Positions 26,257 to 35,264 of a stretch of 64,000 nucleotides of DNA are shown here, piece by piece; position 1 is the stretch's first letter, and the number at the start of each line of letters is the position of its first letter. The translations under genes and the position numbers were made by a program. A model generated the notes under the pieces. The model was not told the DNA's origin. It did no database searches and worked only from the letters and a program-made list of their open reading frames with translations. Source of the DNA: Chromatocurvus halotolerans (GTDB lineage: Bacteria > Pseudomonadota > Gammaproteobacteria > Pseudomonadales > Halieaceae); the NCBI RefSeq assembly GCF_004340525.1, contig NZ_SLWX01000001.1:248001-312000 (forward strand), read 5' to 3'.

Positions 26257-27223
26257 ACCCGCACCATTGCCGATCGAACAAAGCCCCGGGTGCCTACAGC
26301 CAGCGCGCAGGTCCCATCGCCTCCGGGACCTCGCCGCGGTCATCGCGGGCGCCGTGGCTATGTTCATGGCGCAGCCGGGACTGGCGCAGGGCGTCACGGC
26401 CACCGGCAGCGATGGCGTCAGCGTGGCACTGCCAGCGCCCGCGGAGCGCATAGTCGCGCTCGCGCCCCACCTCGCGGAGAACCTGTTTGCGGCGGGTGCG
26501 GGCGACACCCTGATTGCCACGGTGGAGTACAGCGACTATCCGCCCGATGCGCGCGCCATCCCGCGCATCGGCGGCTACAATAGCCTGAGTATCGAGGCCA
26601 TCGTGGCACAGCAGCCCGATCTGGTGCTGGCCTGGGGTTCCGGCACCGGTCATGACATCGTCCGACGACTGCGCGAGCTTGGCATTCCCGTATACAGTGA
26701 CGAGATCGGTGAATTGACTGATATTGCCGACTCCCTGCGCACCCTCGGCCGACTCACGGGAAACCGCACGACGGCGGAGCGCAGCGCGGAAGGGTTCGAG
26801 AGTGAACTGGCAGGCTTGCGGGAAAGCGCCGCGGGCGACGCCACGCTCGAGGTGTTCTACCAGATATGGCACGACCCGCTGCAGACGATCGGCGGCGGTC
26901 ACCTGATCAGCGAGGTGATCGCCCTCTGCGGCGGACGCAACATCTTTGGCGATGTGCGGGGTCTGGCACCGCGCATCAGCCGGGAAGCCGTGCTGCTGCG
27001 CAATCCCGACGTGATTGTCGCCAGCGGCAGCAGCGAGGACGTTGCCGCCTGGCTGTCGCAGTGGCGGGAGCTGCCGGGTCTGCGCGCCGTGGAAACGGGC
27101 GCGCTCTACGTTGTCAATCCCGACCTGATCGAACGGCCGACGCCGCGACTGCTGTCTGGCGCACGCGAACTCTGCGCGCGCTTTGACAGCGCGAGGGCAT
27201 CCGCTAGGAGTGCTCCTCGCTGA
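26240..27223 (+). CDS. btuF: Periplasmic cobalamin-binding protein (BtuF-like)
   Basis: 327 residues. A GGAGG eight bases upstream of a TTG at 26240 supports that start, overlapping btuD by 17 bp; an ATG at 26192 is an alternative. A signal peptide follows an Arg-rich stretch (core [19 protein letters not shown]). The mature protein is a class III binding protein with [35 protein letters not shown] and [11 protein letters not shown] near the N-lobe and [18 protein letters not shown] in the C-lobe, like BtuF/HutB. The last 20 bp overlap the sstT gene on the other strand. Confidence 0.88.
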   Translation: MFFRNRPAPLPIEQSPGCLQPARRSHRLRDLAAVIAGAVAMFMAQPGLAQGVTATGSDGVSVALPAPAERIVALAPHLAENLFAAGAGDTLIATVEYSDYPPDARAIPRIGGYNSLSIEAIVAQQPDLVLAWGSGTGHDIVRRLRELGIPVYSDEIGELTDIADSLRTLGRLTGNRTTAERSAEGFESELAGLRESAAGDATLEVFYQIWHDPLQTIGGGHLISEVIALCGGRNIFGDVRGLAPRISREAVLLRNPDVIVASGSSEDVAAWLSQWRELPGLRAVETGALYVVNPDLIERPTPRLLSGARELCARFDSARASARSAPR

Positions 27224-28439
27224 CGGACCGGCCCGCGGAAGATCCCGGCAGTGGCATGCGGTCGATCGCATAGGTATACACCACATCTGTGCTGGAATTC
27301 AGCGCAGTCTCGGCGGAATCCTGCAGCACGCTGATGACGAAGCCCACGGCCACTACCTGCATAGCGACGTCCAGCGGAATCCCGAACAGGGAGCAGGCCA
27401 GCGGAATCAGCAGCAGGCTGCCCGAGGGCACGCCGCTTGCGCCGCAGGCCGCCAGCGCCGACACCACACAGAGCACCAGGGCGGCGCCGAAGGACACGTC
27501 AATGCCCAGGGTATTGGTGGCGGCCAGGGTCAGCACGGTGATGGTAATTGCCGCGCCCGCCATGTTCACGGTAGCACCGATGGGTATGGTCATGCTGTAG
27601 AGCTCCTCGCTGATGCCGAGGGACTTCGCCAGGGTAAGGTTGACCGGAATGTTGGCCGCCGAGCTGCGCGTGAAGAATGCGGTGATCCCCGAGCCCTCGA
27701 GGCAGCGCAGCACAATGGGGTAGGGATTCTCGCGGGTGATGAGGAACACCAGCAGGGGGTTGACCAGCAGGGCCATCACCAGCATGGCCGACACCAGCAG
27801 CAGCGCGACGCTGGCATAGCCCGCCAGCGCGCTGGCGCCGGAGGTCGCCACCGTTGACGCCACCAGCCCGAAAATACCCACGGGGGCGAGCCGGATCACG
27901 TAGCGCACGACATCGGCAACGCCACCGGCCAGGGTTTCCAGGTTATCGCGGAAGGCCTGGGGCGCAGAGCGAAAGCTGACGCCAAGCAGCACGGCCCAGG
28001 TCAGGCAGCCGAGGAAATTCCCGGTCAGCAGCGCATTCACCGGATTGTCCACCAGTTTGAACAGAACATCGGAGAGCACGTCACCGACAGCGGCCGGCGG
28101 GGTGCCCTGTGCCGCATCCGCCAGTACCAGCGTCTGTGGAAAAGCCCAGCTCAGGGTCAGTGCCACCAGCGCCGCACTCACGGTTCCGACGAGGTAAAGC
28201 AGCAGTGTCAGAAAGGTCTTGCGGCCATCGTTGCCGCTTTCATGGCGGTTGGCAATGGCCGACATGACCAGCAGCATGACCAGCAGTGGCGCCACCGCCT
28301 TGAGCATGCTGACAAAGAGCTGCCCGGCGAGGCCAACCGCCTCGCCCGCGGTTGGCAGCATAAGCCCAAGAATGGCACCGAGAACGACGCCCGCAAGTAT
28401 CTGGGGGACCAGGCCCCAGCGCATGGGATTCAATAGCAC
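27204..28439 (-). CDS. sstT: Serine/threonine:sodium symporter
   Basis: 411 residues from a GTG four bases after the aldolase stop; the first internal ATG (28424) is an alternative start. The protein is closely similar in pattern to E. coli SstT (414 residues): [92 protein letters not shown] and [13 protein letters not shown] are all there. It belongs to the dicarboxylate/amino-acid:cation symporter family, imports serine and threonine with Na+, and lies in the inner membrane. It forms an operon with an aldolase and an HxlR regulator. Confidence 0.93.
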   Translation of the reverse strand: MLLNPMRWGLVPQILAGVVLGAILGLMLPTAGEAVGLAGQLFVSMLKAVAPLLVMLLVMSAIANRHESGNDGRKTFLTLLLYLVGTVSAALVALTLSWAFPQTLVLADAAQGTPPAAVGDVLSDVLFKLVDNPVNALLTGNFLGCLTWAVLLGVSFRSAPQAFRDNLETLAGGVADVVRYVIRLAPVGIFGLVASTVATSGASALAGYASVALLLVSAMLVMALLVNPLLVFLITRENPYPIVLRCLEGSGITAFFTRSSAANIPVNLTLAKSLGISEELYSMTIPIGATVNMAGAAITITVLTLAATNTLGIDVSFGAALVLCVVSALAACGASGVPSGSLLLIPLACSLFGIPLDVAMQVVAVGFVISVLQDSAETALNSSTDVVYTYAIDRMPLPGSSAGRSVSEEHS

Positions 28440-28443
28440 GGGA

Positions 28444-29238
28444 TCAGTCCAGAAGGTCCGGCTGCTCGGCGACGATCACATCGTACAGGGGCTGGAAGCT
28501 GAACCAGCCCGCCAGCGTGGAGCCGACCGTCTCCCGCGTCTGCACGGCGTACTCGTGCGGAATGGGTTTCGGCGTGCCCGCGGCCTCGGCCAGGAGCTGC
28601 GCCTGGCAGCTGCGTTCCATGGTCACGAACCACCAGGCAGCCTCGTCGACCGATTCGCCAACCGTCAGCAGCCCGTGGTTCTGCAGGATGACCGCCTTGT
28701 TGTCGCCCAGCGTCGTCGCCAGCTTCTCACCCTCGGCCGGGTCGAGCACCACGCCGGTGAAGGCGTCGAGCAGCGCATGATCCTCGTAGAAGGCACAGGC
28801 ATCCTGCGTCAGCGGTGCGAGTTTGCGACCCAGGCTGGCGAAGGCCTTGCCGTACAGCGAGTGCGCGTGTGCAGCCGCCGTGACCCGCGGATGTGCCATG
28901 TGAATGCGCGAGTGAATGGTAAACGCGGCGCCGTTCAGCAGCCCCTCTCCCTCGACCACATTACCCGCGTGGTCGACACAGAGCAGGTCCGAGACGCGCA
29001 TCTGCTTGAACGAGCGCCCCATGGGATTGACCCAGAAATGATCGCCATGCTCCGGGTCGCGCACGGTAATGTGCCCCGCGACCCCCTCATCAAAGCCGAA
29101 GCGCCCGAAAATACGCAGCGACGCGGCCAGACGCTGCTTGCGCTTGAGGCGCTCCGCGCCGACGTCCTCAAAGGCGCTGGACGCCATGTCGTCGACGGCG
29201 TCGCGATTCATGATGATGTTATTGGCGTTCTGGTTCAT
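28444..29238 (-). CDS. Class II aldolase/adducin family protein
   Basis: 264 residues, ATG overlapping the HxlR stop (ATGA). The zinc-site pattern is visible: [18 protein letters not shown], the HAHSLYG pair and the HG of [10 protein letters not shown], plus the Glu of the catalytic region. Family enzymes cleave or epimerise sugar phosphates such as fuculose-1-phosphate and ribulose-5-phosphate; a large unassigned group resembles this protein. The operon with SstT might indicate hydroxy-amino-acid or derived-carbonyl chemistry, but the substrate is unknown. Confidence 0.88.
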   Translation of the reverse strand: MNQNANNIIMNRDAVDDMASSAFEDVGAERLKRKQRLAASLRIFGRFGFDEGVAGHITVRDPEHGDHFWVNPMGRSFKQMRVSDLLCVDHAGNVVEGEGLLNGAAFTIHSRIHMAHPRVTAAAHAHSLYGKAFASLGRKLAPLTQDACAFYEDHALLDAFTGVVLDPAEGEKLATTLGDNKAVILQNHGLLTVGESVDEAAWWFVTMERSCQAQLLAEAAGTPKPIPHEYAVQTRETVGSTLAGWFSFQPLYDVIVAEQPDLLD

Positions 29239-29756
29239 GAGATCTTCTCCAGCAGGGGAAACTTCGGCAGTTTAACATCCCCGACACAGGTATGTGCGGC
29301 GTGCAGTGCCAGCGCCGGGCCGGCACGTGGCGACACGCCCTCCGGACGCAGAACCTCGCCGCAGTGGCTGCAGGTGAGAACCGGCTGGGTTCGCTCGCCA
29401 CAGGCGTTGTGAACATAGTCCACGGGTGCGCCCTCGCCCAGATCCATCCACTCGTCGCCCCAGCGGCCGAGCGTCATCAGCACCGGATAGAGTGCAAGCC
29501 CCTTGCGGGTGAGACGGTACTCGTAGCGGACAGGGCGGTCGCTGTAGAGCACCCGGGTCAGCACGCCCTGCTCCACCAGTTTGCCGAGGCGCTCGGACAG
29601 GCGGTGCCGCGTGATGCCCAGACTGGACTGGAACTGGTCGAATCGTCGCGTGCCCAGAAAAGCATCACGCAGAATCAGCAGCGTCCAGCGCTCACCGACC
29701 ACGGACAAGGCTCTGGCTACCGAGCATACCTGTCTGTCTATGTCATCCCAGCGCAT
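29235..29756 (-). CDS. HxlR-family transcriptional regulator
   Basis: 173 residues, ATG with GGAGG upstream. The N-terminal winged helix (CSVARALSVVGERWTLLILRDAFLGTRRFDQFQSSLGITRHRLSERLGKLVEQGVL) is an HxlR domain including its single N-terminal cysteine. The C-terminus adds ~55 residues with a Cys-x-x-Cys pair (LTCSHCGEVL), seen in a subgroup of HxlR proteins and possibly a zinc or redox site. It is translationally coupled to the aldolase and probably regulates the aldolase-sstT operon and perhaps the divergent M24 peptidase (115 bp between the starts). Confidence 0.9.
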   Translation of the reverse strand: MRWDDIDRQVCSVARALSVVGERWTLLILRDAFLGTRRFDQFQSSLGITRHRLSERLGKLVEQGVLTRVLYSDRPVRYEYRLTRKGLALYPVLMTLGRWGDEWMDLGEGAPVDYVHNACGERTQPVLTCSHCGEVLRPEGVSPRAGPALALHAAHTCVGDVKLPKFPLLEKIS

Positions 29757-29871
29757 GGGGTTCCTCCGATGTCCGGTGAGTATAGGCAAGCGGTCCCGCG
29801 GGGAAAACCACCGCCGGGCGAGTCCTGTTATCATGCCTGCGACGATACGCAGGCAGACGAGGGATATCGAC

Positions 29872-31107
29872 ATGACAACAGGCGTTGGCGGCAGTGATGC
29901 GGCAACCGAGCTCGAGGCCATCCGGCCCATGCTCGCGGGCATCGAACCCATCGCAGACTCCGAATACCGGGCGCGCCTCGCACGGGCACGCTCGCTCCTG
30001 GCTGACAGCGGTGCCGAAGCACTGTACTTGAATGCCGGCACCAACCTGCGTTACTTCACCGGCACGGTCTGGCCGCCGAGTGAACGTCTGGTGGGCGCCG
30101 TTCTCACCGCCGACGGCGAATTGCACTACATTGCGCCCGCCTTTGAGCGTAACACCCTGACAGGCTTCATGGTGACAGAGGGCGAGCTGCACTGCTGGGA
30201 AGAGCACGAAGATCCCTACCTTCTGGTGGCAAGCATCGTTTCGGTCGAGGGACGCGCGCCAGGTAGCCTTGCCGTGGACGAATCCGCGCCATTCTTTCTG
30301 GTGGATGGGCTGTGCCGCGCACTGCCGGATACCCGGGTGCTCGCGGCGACCGACATCACCCGCAGCTGCCGCGCGCGCAAAAGTGCGGCAGAGCTGGCGC
30401 TGATGCAGCGCGCCAAGGACATCACGCTGCAGATACAGCGCCATACCGCGCGAATTCTTCGTCCGGGCATCACCACAGCAGAGGTGACCGAATTCATTCA
30501 CGCGGCACATCGCGCAGCGGGCACCCGGGGATCGTATTTCTGCATTGTCCTGTTCGGGCCGGACAGTGCTTTTCCCCACGGCGTTGCTGCGCCAAAGGCC
30601 CTCGAGGAAGGCGACATGGTGCTCATCGATACCGGGTGTCAGGTGGAGGGCTATATCTCCGACATCACCCGCAGCTATGTCTTTGGCGACCCCACGGAGC
30701 GCCAGCGGGAGATCTGGGCGACGGAAAAAGCAGCGCAGCAGGCGGCATTCGCCGCGGTGACGCCAGGCAAGCCCTGCGGCACCATCGATGCCGCTGCCCG
30801 CGGGGTTATCGAGGGCGCTGGCCTGGGTCCTGAGTACCGGCTGCCCGGATTGCCGCATCGCACCGGGCACGGGATCGGCCTGGATATTCACGAGGCCCCA
30901 TACCTCGTCCGCGGCGACGACACGCCGCTGGTACCGGGCATGTGCTTCAGCAACGAGCCGATGATCTGTGTCCCCGGGCATTTCGGCGTGCGCCTGGAAG
31001 ACCACTTCCATGTTACCGAAAACGGCGCGCAGTGGTTCACCCAGCCCTCGGCAGATATCGACGATCCGTTCAGGGACATACCGCCACCGCCGGGCAGCGC
31101 GGCCTGA
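29872..31107 (+). CDS. M24 family metallopeptidase (Xaa-Pro dipeptidase type)
   Basis: 411 residues from an ATG with GAGGGA upstream. A creatinase-type N-domain (LYLNAGTNLRYFTGTVWPPSERL) precedes the pita-bread domain with the five metal ligands in VLIDTGCQVEGYISDITRSY, HRTGHGIGLDIHEAP, CFSNEPMI and VRLEDHFHVTENG. It cleaves Xaa-Pro peptide bonds; a creatinase-like hydrolase cannot be excluded. No signal peptide, so cytoplasmic. A strong hairpin terminator follows, shared with the converging aceA. Confidence 0.9.
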   Translation: MTTGVGGSDAATELEAIRPMLAGIEPIADSEYRARLARARSLLADSGAEALYLNAGTNLRYFTGTVWPPSERLVGAVLTADGELHYIAPAFERNTLTGFMVTEGELHCWEEHEDPYLLVASIVSVEGRAPGSLAVDESAPFFLVDGLCRALPDTRVLAATDITRSCRARKSAAELALMQRAKDITLQIQRHTARILRPGITTAEVTEFIHAAHRAAGTRGSYFCIVLFGPDSAFPHGVAAPKALEEGDMVLIDTGCQVEGYISDITRSYVFGDPTERQREIWATEKAAQQAAFAAVTPGKPCGTIDAAARGVIEGAGLGPEYRLPGLPHRTGHGIGLDIHEAPYLVRGDDTPLVPGMCFSNEPMICVPGHFGVRLEDHFHVTENGAQWFTQPSADIDDPFRDIPPPPGSAA

Positions 31108-31126
31108 GACGGCCCACAACGAACGC

Positions 31127-31156
31127 AAAAAAGGGCGGTAAACCGCCCCTTTTTCT
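31127..31156. terminator. Bidirectional rho-independent terminator
   Basis: The stem GGGCGGT/ACCGCCC (31133-31139 and 31142-31148) closes a two-base loop. It is flanked by an A-run on the left and a run of six T on the right, so it can terminate the M24 peptidase transcript on the plus strand and aceA on the minus strand. Confidence 0.88.
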
Positions 31157-31170
31157 GTCTGACGCTGCAA

Positions 31171-32769
31171 TCAACCGAACTGGTTCATGGTGTTGTCCTT
31201 GCCACCGGCCTTCAGCGCCTGCTCGCCGGAGAAGTACTCCTTGTGGTCGTCGCCCATGTTCGATCCGGCCATGTCCTGGTGCTTGACGCAGGCAATCCCC
31301 TCGCGGATCTCCTTGCGCTGCACACCTTCCACATAGGCCAGCATGCCCGCTTCGCCGAAGTAACCACGTGCAAGGTTGTCTGTTGACAGCGCCGCCGTGT
31401 GATAGGTGGGCAGCGTAATCAGGTGATGGAAAATGCCGGCCTTGGCCGAGGCCTCGGACTGGAATGCCTGGATCCACTGGTCCGCTTCCTGCGCCAGCTC
31501 CGTCGTGTCGTACTCGGCCTTCATCAGCGCATCGCGCTCGTAGGCCGAGAGATCGCGCCCCTCCCCCTGCCAGGCGTCAAACACCTGCTGGCGGAAACTC
31601 AGCGTCCAGTTGAAAGACGGCGAGTTGTTGTACACGAGTTTCGCGTCCGGTACCTGGCGGCGGATCTCATCCACCATCGCGCCGATCTGGCCGACATGCG
31701 GCTTCTCGGTCTCGATCCACAGCAGGTCGGCGCCGTGCTGCAGGCTGGTGATGCAGTCGAGAATGACCCGAGCCTCACCGGTTCCCGCCTTGAAGCGGTA
31801 GAGACCGTTGGGCAGGCGCACCGGGCGCACCAGCTTGCCGTCCTTTTTGATCACCACATCCCCCTCGTTGACGTCATCCGCCGACCGCACTTCCTCGGTT
31901 TCCAGGAAGGCGTTGTACTGCGACGCCAGGTCGCCGGGCTCGCGGGAGACGGGGATTTTCTGGGTCAGGCCGGCGCCGAGGGAATCCGTGCGCGCCACAA
32001 TCACGCCGTCGGGCACACCCAGTTCCAGGAAGGCGTAGCGAATGGCGTTGATCTTCGACAGGAAGTCCTCGTGGGGCACCGTCACCTTGCCGTCCTGGTG
32101 GCCACACTGCTTGGCATCGGAGACCTGGTTCTCGACCTGGATCGCGCAGGCCCCCGCCTCGATCATCTTCTTTGCCAGCAGGTAGGTGGCTTCCTCGTTG
32201 CCGAAACCGGCGTCGATGTCGGCGATGATCGGCACGACGTGGGTCTCGAAGTTGTTGATGGCGTCGAGCAGGCGCTTCTCGGCGACCTGATCACCGGCAT
32301 CTCTCGCGGTCTGCAGTTCGCGGAACAGGTGGTTGAGCTCGCGGGCATCGGCCTGTCGCAGAAAGGTGTAAAGCTCTTCGATCAGCGCCGGGACCGTGGT
32401 TTTCTCATGCATGGACTGATCTGGCAGCGGACCGAATTCGCTGCGCAGGGCGGCAATCATCCAGCCGGACAGGTACAGGTAGCGCTTGCTGGTTGTGCCA
32501 TGGTGCTTCTTGATGGCGATCAGCTTCTGCTGGCCTATAAAGCCGTGCCAGCAGCCTAGCGACTGGGTGTACTGCGCGGTGTCGGCATCGTAGGCCGCCA
32601 TGTCGGCGCGCATGATGCCCGCCGTGTAGCGGGCGATATCCAGCCCGGTAAGGAAGCGGTTCTGCAGGCGCATGCGCGCCGCGTATTCCGGATTGATGTT
32701 ATTCCAGGTACCGCCCTGCTGTGCACACAGCTGGGCAAATTCCGCCGTCGTTTCCTGATACGTCGCCAT
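31171..32769 (-). CDS. aceA: Isocitrate lyase
   Basis: 532 residues, the long form found in Pseudomonas and relatives rather than the 434-residue E. coli type. The KQCGH catalytic signature (Cys nucleophile), the metal/substrate region PIIADIDAGFGNEEAT, VARTDSLGAGL and the SPSFNW and LPTYHTAAL segments are intact. It cleaves isocitrate to glyoxylate and succinate in the glyoxylate shunt, needed on acetate or fatty acids. It stands alone; no malate synthase gene is in the window. An AT-rich upstream region carries a TATAAT box. Confidence 0.96.
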   Translation of the reverse strand: MATYQETTAEFAQLCAQQGGTWNNINPEYAARMRLQNRFLTGLDIARYTAGIMRADMAAYDADTAQYTQSLGCWHGFIGQQKLIAIKKHHGTTSKRYLYLSGWMIAALRSEFGPLPDQSMHEKTTVPALIEELYTFLRQADARELNHLFRELQTARDAGDQVAEKRLLDAINNFETHVVPIIADIDAGFGNEEATYLLAKKMIEAGACAIQVENQVSDAKQCGHQDGKVTVPHEDFLSKINAIRYAFLELGVPDGVIVARTDSLGAGLTQKIPVSREPGDLASQYNAFLETEEVRSADDVNEGDVVIKKDGKLVRPVRLPNGLYRFKAGTGEARVILDCITSLQHGADLLWIETEKPHVGQIGAMVDEIRRQVPDAKLVYNNSPSFNWTLSFRQQVFDAWQGEGRDLSAYERDALMKAEYDTTELAQEADQWIQAFQSEASAKAGIFHHLITLPTYHTAALSTDNLARGYFGEAGMLAYVEGVQRKEIREGIACVKHQDMAGSNMGDDHKEYFSGEQALKAGGKDNTMNQFG

Positions 32770-32873
32770 GGGATTTCCTCAAATGCCAGAACCAGTTCAA
32801 TCGCCGTGCGACAACGCGCCAGCGACAATGGCAAAGAGTGTAGCCAGCAACGCGTCATAAATGAAATAGATGT

Positions 32874-32901
32874 ATTATATCTTTGACATTCATAGTGAAA
32901 A
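32874..32901 (-). promoter_or_regulatory. Candidate promoter of aceA
   Basis: On the minus strand TTTTCA (32901-32896) and a perfect TATAAT (32879-32874) are separated by 16 bp in an AT-rich stretch of an otherwise GC-rich genome, about 105 bp ahead of the aceA start. The -35 matches the consensus at only four of six positions. Confidence 0.4.
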
Positions 32902-32915
32902 TAGTTGGTGCCCTG

Positions 32916-33998
32916 TCAGATTTCCCAGCGGTGCCGTCTCAGGGTGACAGCCAGGGTCGTCGCCAGCGCCGCGAAAACGAGTCCGGCAAGGAGGGACAGC
33001 CAGTCCACGGCAGCCCAGTCGGGCCCGAACAGGTAGAAGCCCACGCCATCATCGCTCTCCGTCAGGTGCGGCAGGTGCCGGCCAACGGCGTCGAGAACGA
33101 CGCTGGTCCTAAGGAAGATCGACTCCAGCACAATCGCGCCGATCACCGGCACGACGGCGAGCAGAAAGGGCGAGCGCCTCGCCGCGGCGGAGGCCAGCAG
33201 CAGCCAGGCGCAGGTTGGCGCCAGCCACAGTGCACTGAGCAGCCAGCCCCCGATCTGGTCCACCAGCAATCGCGCCGGGGCCAGATTGCCCGCCAGCACC
33301 GCCATCGGCTGCATGTCGAGACGCCAGACCATCAGCATGGCGAGCAGCGTGGTCACAACCTGCAGCAGGATACTGATGGCGATGAGGATGGCCGGTGCCA
33401 CGATGAGCGCCACGGCGAGTTTGCTGAGCACGCTCTCCCATTCGCTGACCGGCAGAGAGCGCCAGAACAGGATGCTGCGGTCCTTGCGGTCATCGTAAAG
33501 TGCGCCGAGCAGATACTGCGCAACCGCGATCATCAGCACCAGCAGCAGCGCGTTATGCAGCAGGTTCAGCAGCGGATTCAGGCTGCGAATGCGTTCATCC
33601 GTGGCCTCGCTGGCGGGCATCCCGCGATCCGTCACGGGCGGCGGGCTGAAGGTCCAGTCAAGGTCGAAGTCCCAGGCGGATTCCGGCACATCCTGCGTTG
33701 CGGGACGCGACGCCAGGTCGATGCTGTCCTCGGCGTCGCCGATGCCGACAGCGCCTCGCCGGTCCTCGCTGCCAGCGCGGATAATGATCCCCGGGCTTTC
33801 CCCGTCTGCCTGCTTTTCGATGACCTGGATGAGGGTATCTCCAAACACACTGATGCGATCGACCACGAGTACGCTCAGCAGCATAGCCACAGCGAGAAGC
33901 ACGGCGAGTAGCAGGGGTGCCCAGAAGAAGGCACGCCGGTGCTCGCGCAGCTCGCGCTGCAGGAGTGTGAAAATACGCAGGGAACGGCTGCGGTTCAT
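32916..33998 (-). CDS. ABC-2 type exporter permease
   Basis: 360 residues, ATG overlapping the ATPase stop (ATGA). One hydrophobic helix near residues 25-47 is followed by a large ~120-residue extracytoplasmic segment and five or so further helices (for example ALLLVLMIAVAQYLLGALY, VALIVAPAILIAISILLQVVTTLLAML). The YDDRKDRSILFWRSLPVS motif is typical of ABC-2 permeases of antibiotic/peptide or lipid exporters. It pairs with the adjacent ATPase under a YtrA-type GntR regulator. The exported substrate is unknown. Confidence 0.88.
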   Translation of the reverse strand: MNRSRSLRIFTLLQRELREHRRAFFWAPLLLAVLLAVAMLLSVLVVDRISVFGDTLIQVIEKQADGESPGIIIRAGSEDRRGAVGIGDAEDSIDLASRPATQDVPESAWDFDLDWTFSPPPVTDRGMPASEATDERIRSLNPLLNLLHNALLLVLMIAVAQYLLGALYDDRKDRSILFWRSLPVSEWESVLSKLAVALIVAPAILIAISILLQVVTTLLAMLMVWRLDMQPMAVLAGNLAPARLLVDQIGGWLLSALWLAPTCAWLLLASAAARRSPFLLAVVPVIGAIVLESIFLRTSVVLDAVGRHLPHLTESDDGVGFYLFGPDWAAVDWLSLLAGLVFAALATTLAVTLRRHRWEI

Positions 33999-34855
33999 GA
34001 GCGCACCTCCCGGCTCAGTTTTGCCACAAACAGATCGGAGACCGACGGCGTGCGACAGTCGCCCAGGGGTGTCAGCAGGTGCCGCTCGACATCCTCATAG
34101 ATGATGGCCTTGCCGCCGAGGATGCTGCGCTTGCCGACGTGGGGAATGCTTTCGGCCCGGGCCACGGCATCGCCGACACAGTGCAGCTCGACGAAGCTCG
34201 ACTCCAGCTCCGCCAGCGGTCGGTTGAGGACGATGCGGCCATGATCCATGAACACCACGTGGGTCAGGATATTCTCCACTTCCTCAACCTGGTGTGTGGA
34301 GATGAGAATGGTGCGCTGTTCGTCGAAGTAATCGTTGAGCAGCTGCTCGAAAAAGCGCCGCCGGAAAAGAATGTCCAGGCCCAGCGTAGGCTCGTCCAGA
34401 ATCAGCAGTCGGGCATCGATCGCCATGACCAGCGCCAGGTGCAGCTGCACGGTCATGCCCTTGGACAGCTCACCGACGCGGCGTGCGGGGGCGACATCGG
34501 TGGCGGCAAGAAAGGTTTCGGCGAGCGCGCGGTCAAAGCGGGGATGCAGGCCATTGACCGCATCCAGGAGCTGATCAACCCGCATCCAGCGCGGCAGCAC
34601 GGCGGTATCGGCGATGAAGCTGACCTCCTCCATCAGGCGCGCGTGCTCACGCACAGGCTGCCTGCCCAGCACCGACAGCTCCCCCTGTGCCGGGGTCAGG
34701 CCCAGCAGCGCCCGCAGCAGCGTCGTCTTGCCGGCACCGTTGGGCCCGATCAGCCCCACCACGGCGCCGGCGGGAATATCGAGGTCCACATGATCGACGG
34801 CGGGCACGCCAGCGAACGCCCGGAACAGACCCCGCGCCTTAATGATGTCTGTCAT
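33995..34855 (-). CDS. ABC transporter ATP-binding protein (exporter, GntR-linked)
   Basis: 286 residues, overlapping both neighbours by 4 bp. Walker A is GPNGAGKTT, the signature region is ELSKGMTVQLHLALVM (a degenerate LSGGQ), Walker B is LLILDEPTLGLD and the switch His lies in ISTHQVEEVE. A C-terminal extension of about 60 residues follows the core. It resembles YtrB/CcmA-type ATPases that energise ABC-2 permeases. The Ser-Lys-Gly signature variant is common in this branch. Confidence 0.92.
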   Translation of the reverse strand: MTDIIKARGLFRAFAGVPAVDHVDLDIPAGAVVGLIGPNGAGKTTLLRALLGLTPAQGELSVLGRQPVREHARLMEEVSFIADTAVLPRWMRVDQLLDAVNGLHPRFDRALAETFLAATDVAPARRVGELSKGMTVQLHLALVMAIDARLLILDEPTLGLDILFRRRFFEQLLNDYFDEQRTILISTHQVEEVENILTHVVFMDHGRIVLNRPLAELESSFVELHCVGDAVARAESIPHVGKRSILGGKAIIYEDVERHLLTPLGDCRTPSVSDLFVAKLSREVRS

Positions 34856-35220
34856 TCCCTTTCGCCCCGTTCCTGCAGCAGCCGCTCGACCACTGCGTCC
34901 ATGCCGAGACCCAGCATGCGCACACGCTGTGCAAATGCCGGGACCTCCTCTTCCAGAAACCGCGCCTGCTCGTCCTGCGTCAGTGCACTGCGCGCACCCT
35001 GGGTGACAAACATACCGAGCCCGCGACGTTTTTCCAGCAAGCCGATATCCACCAGCTCCTGATACGCCTTGGCAACGGTCAGGTGGTTGATCTTGTAGTC
35101 GGCGGCCACCTGACGCACCGACGGCACGGCCTCGCCCTCGGGGAAGGTCCCGTCCATCACCCGCTCCACGACAAGTTCACGCAGCTGGCGATAGATCGGC
35201 TGTCTGTCATTCCACTCCAC
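34852..35220 (-). CDS. GntR-family regulator, YtrA subfamily
   Basis: 122 residues, the short YtrA architecture: a winged helix (PIYRQLRELVVERVMDGTFPEGEAVPSVRQVAADYKINHLTVAKAYQELVDIGLLEKRRGLGMFV) and about 45 helical residues for dimerisation. It represses ABC-exporter operons in other bacteria, often induced by cell-envelope stress. Here it precedes the ATPase and permease with 4-bp overlaps and follows the GIN-domain gene by 44 bp. A palindrome over the promoter of that gene is the probable operator, making the operon autoregulated. Confidence 0.92.
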   Translation of the reverse strand: MEWNDRQPIYRQLRELVVERVMDGTFPEGEAVPSVRQVAADYKINHLTVAKAYQELVDIGLLEKRRGLGMFVTQGARSALTQDEQARFLEEEVPAFAQRVRMLGLGMDAVVERLLQERGERE

Positions 35221-35264
35221 TCGTTCAGTCCTTGCCGCGTTTCAGTCACTGCCGCCCGGGCGGC

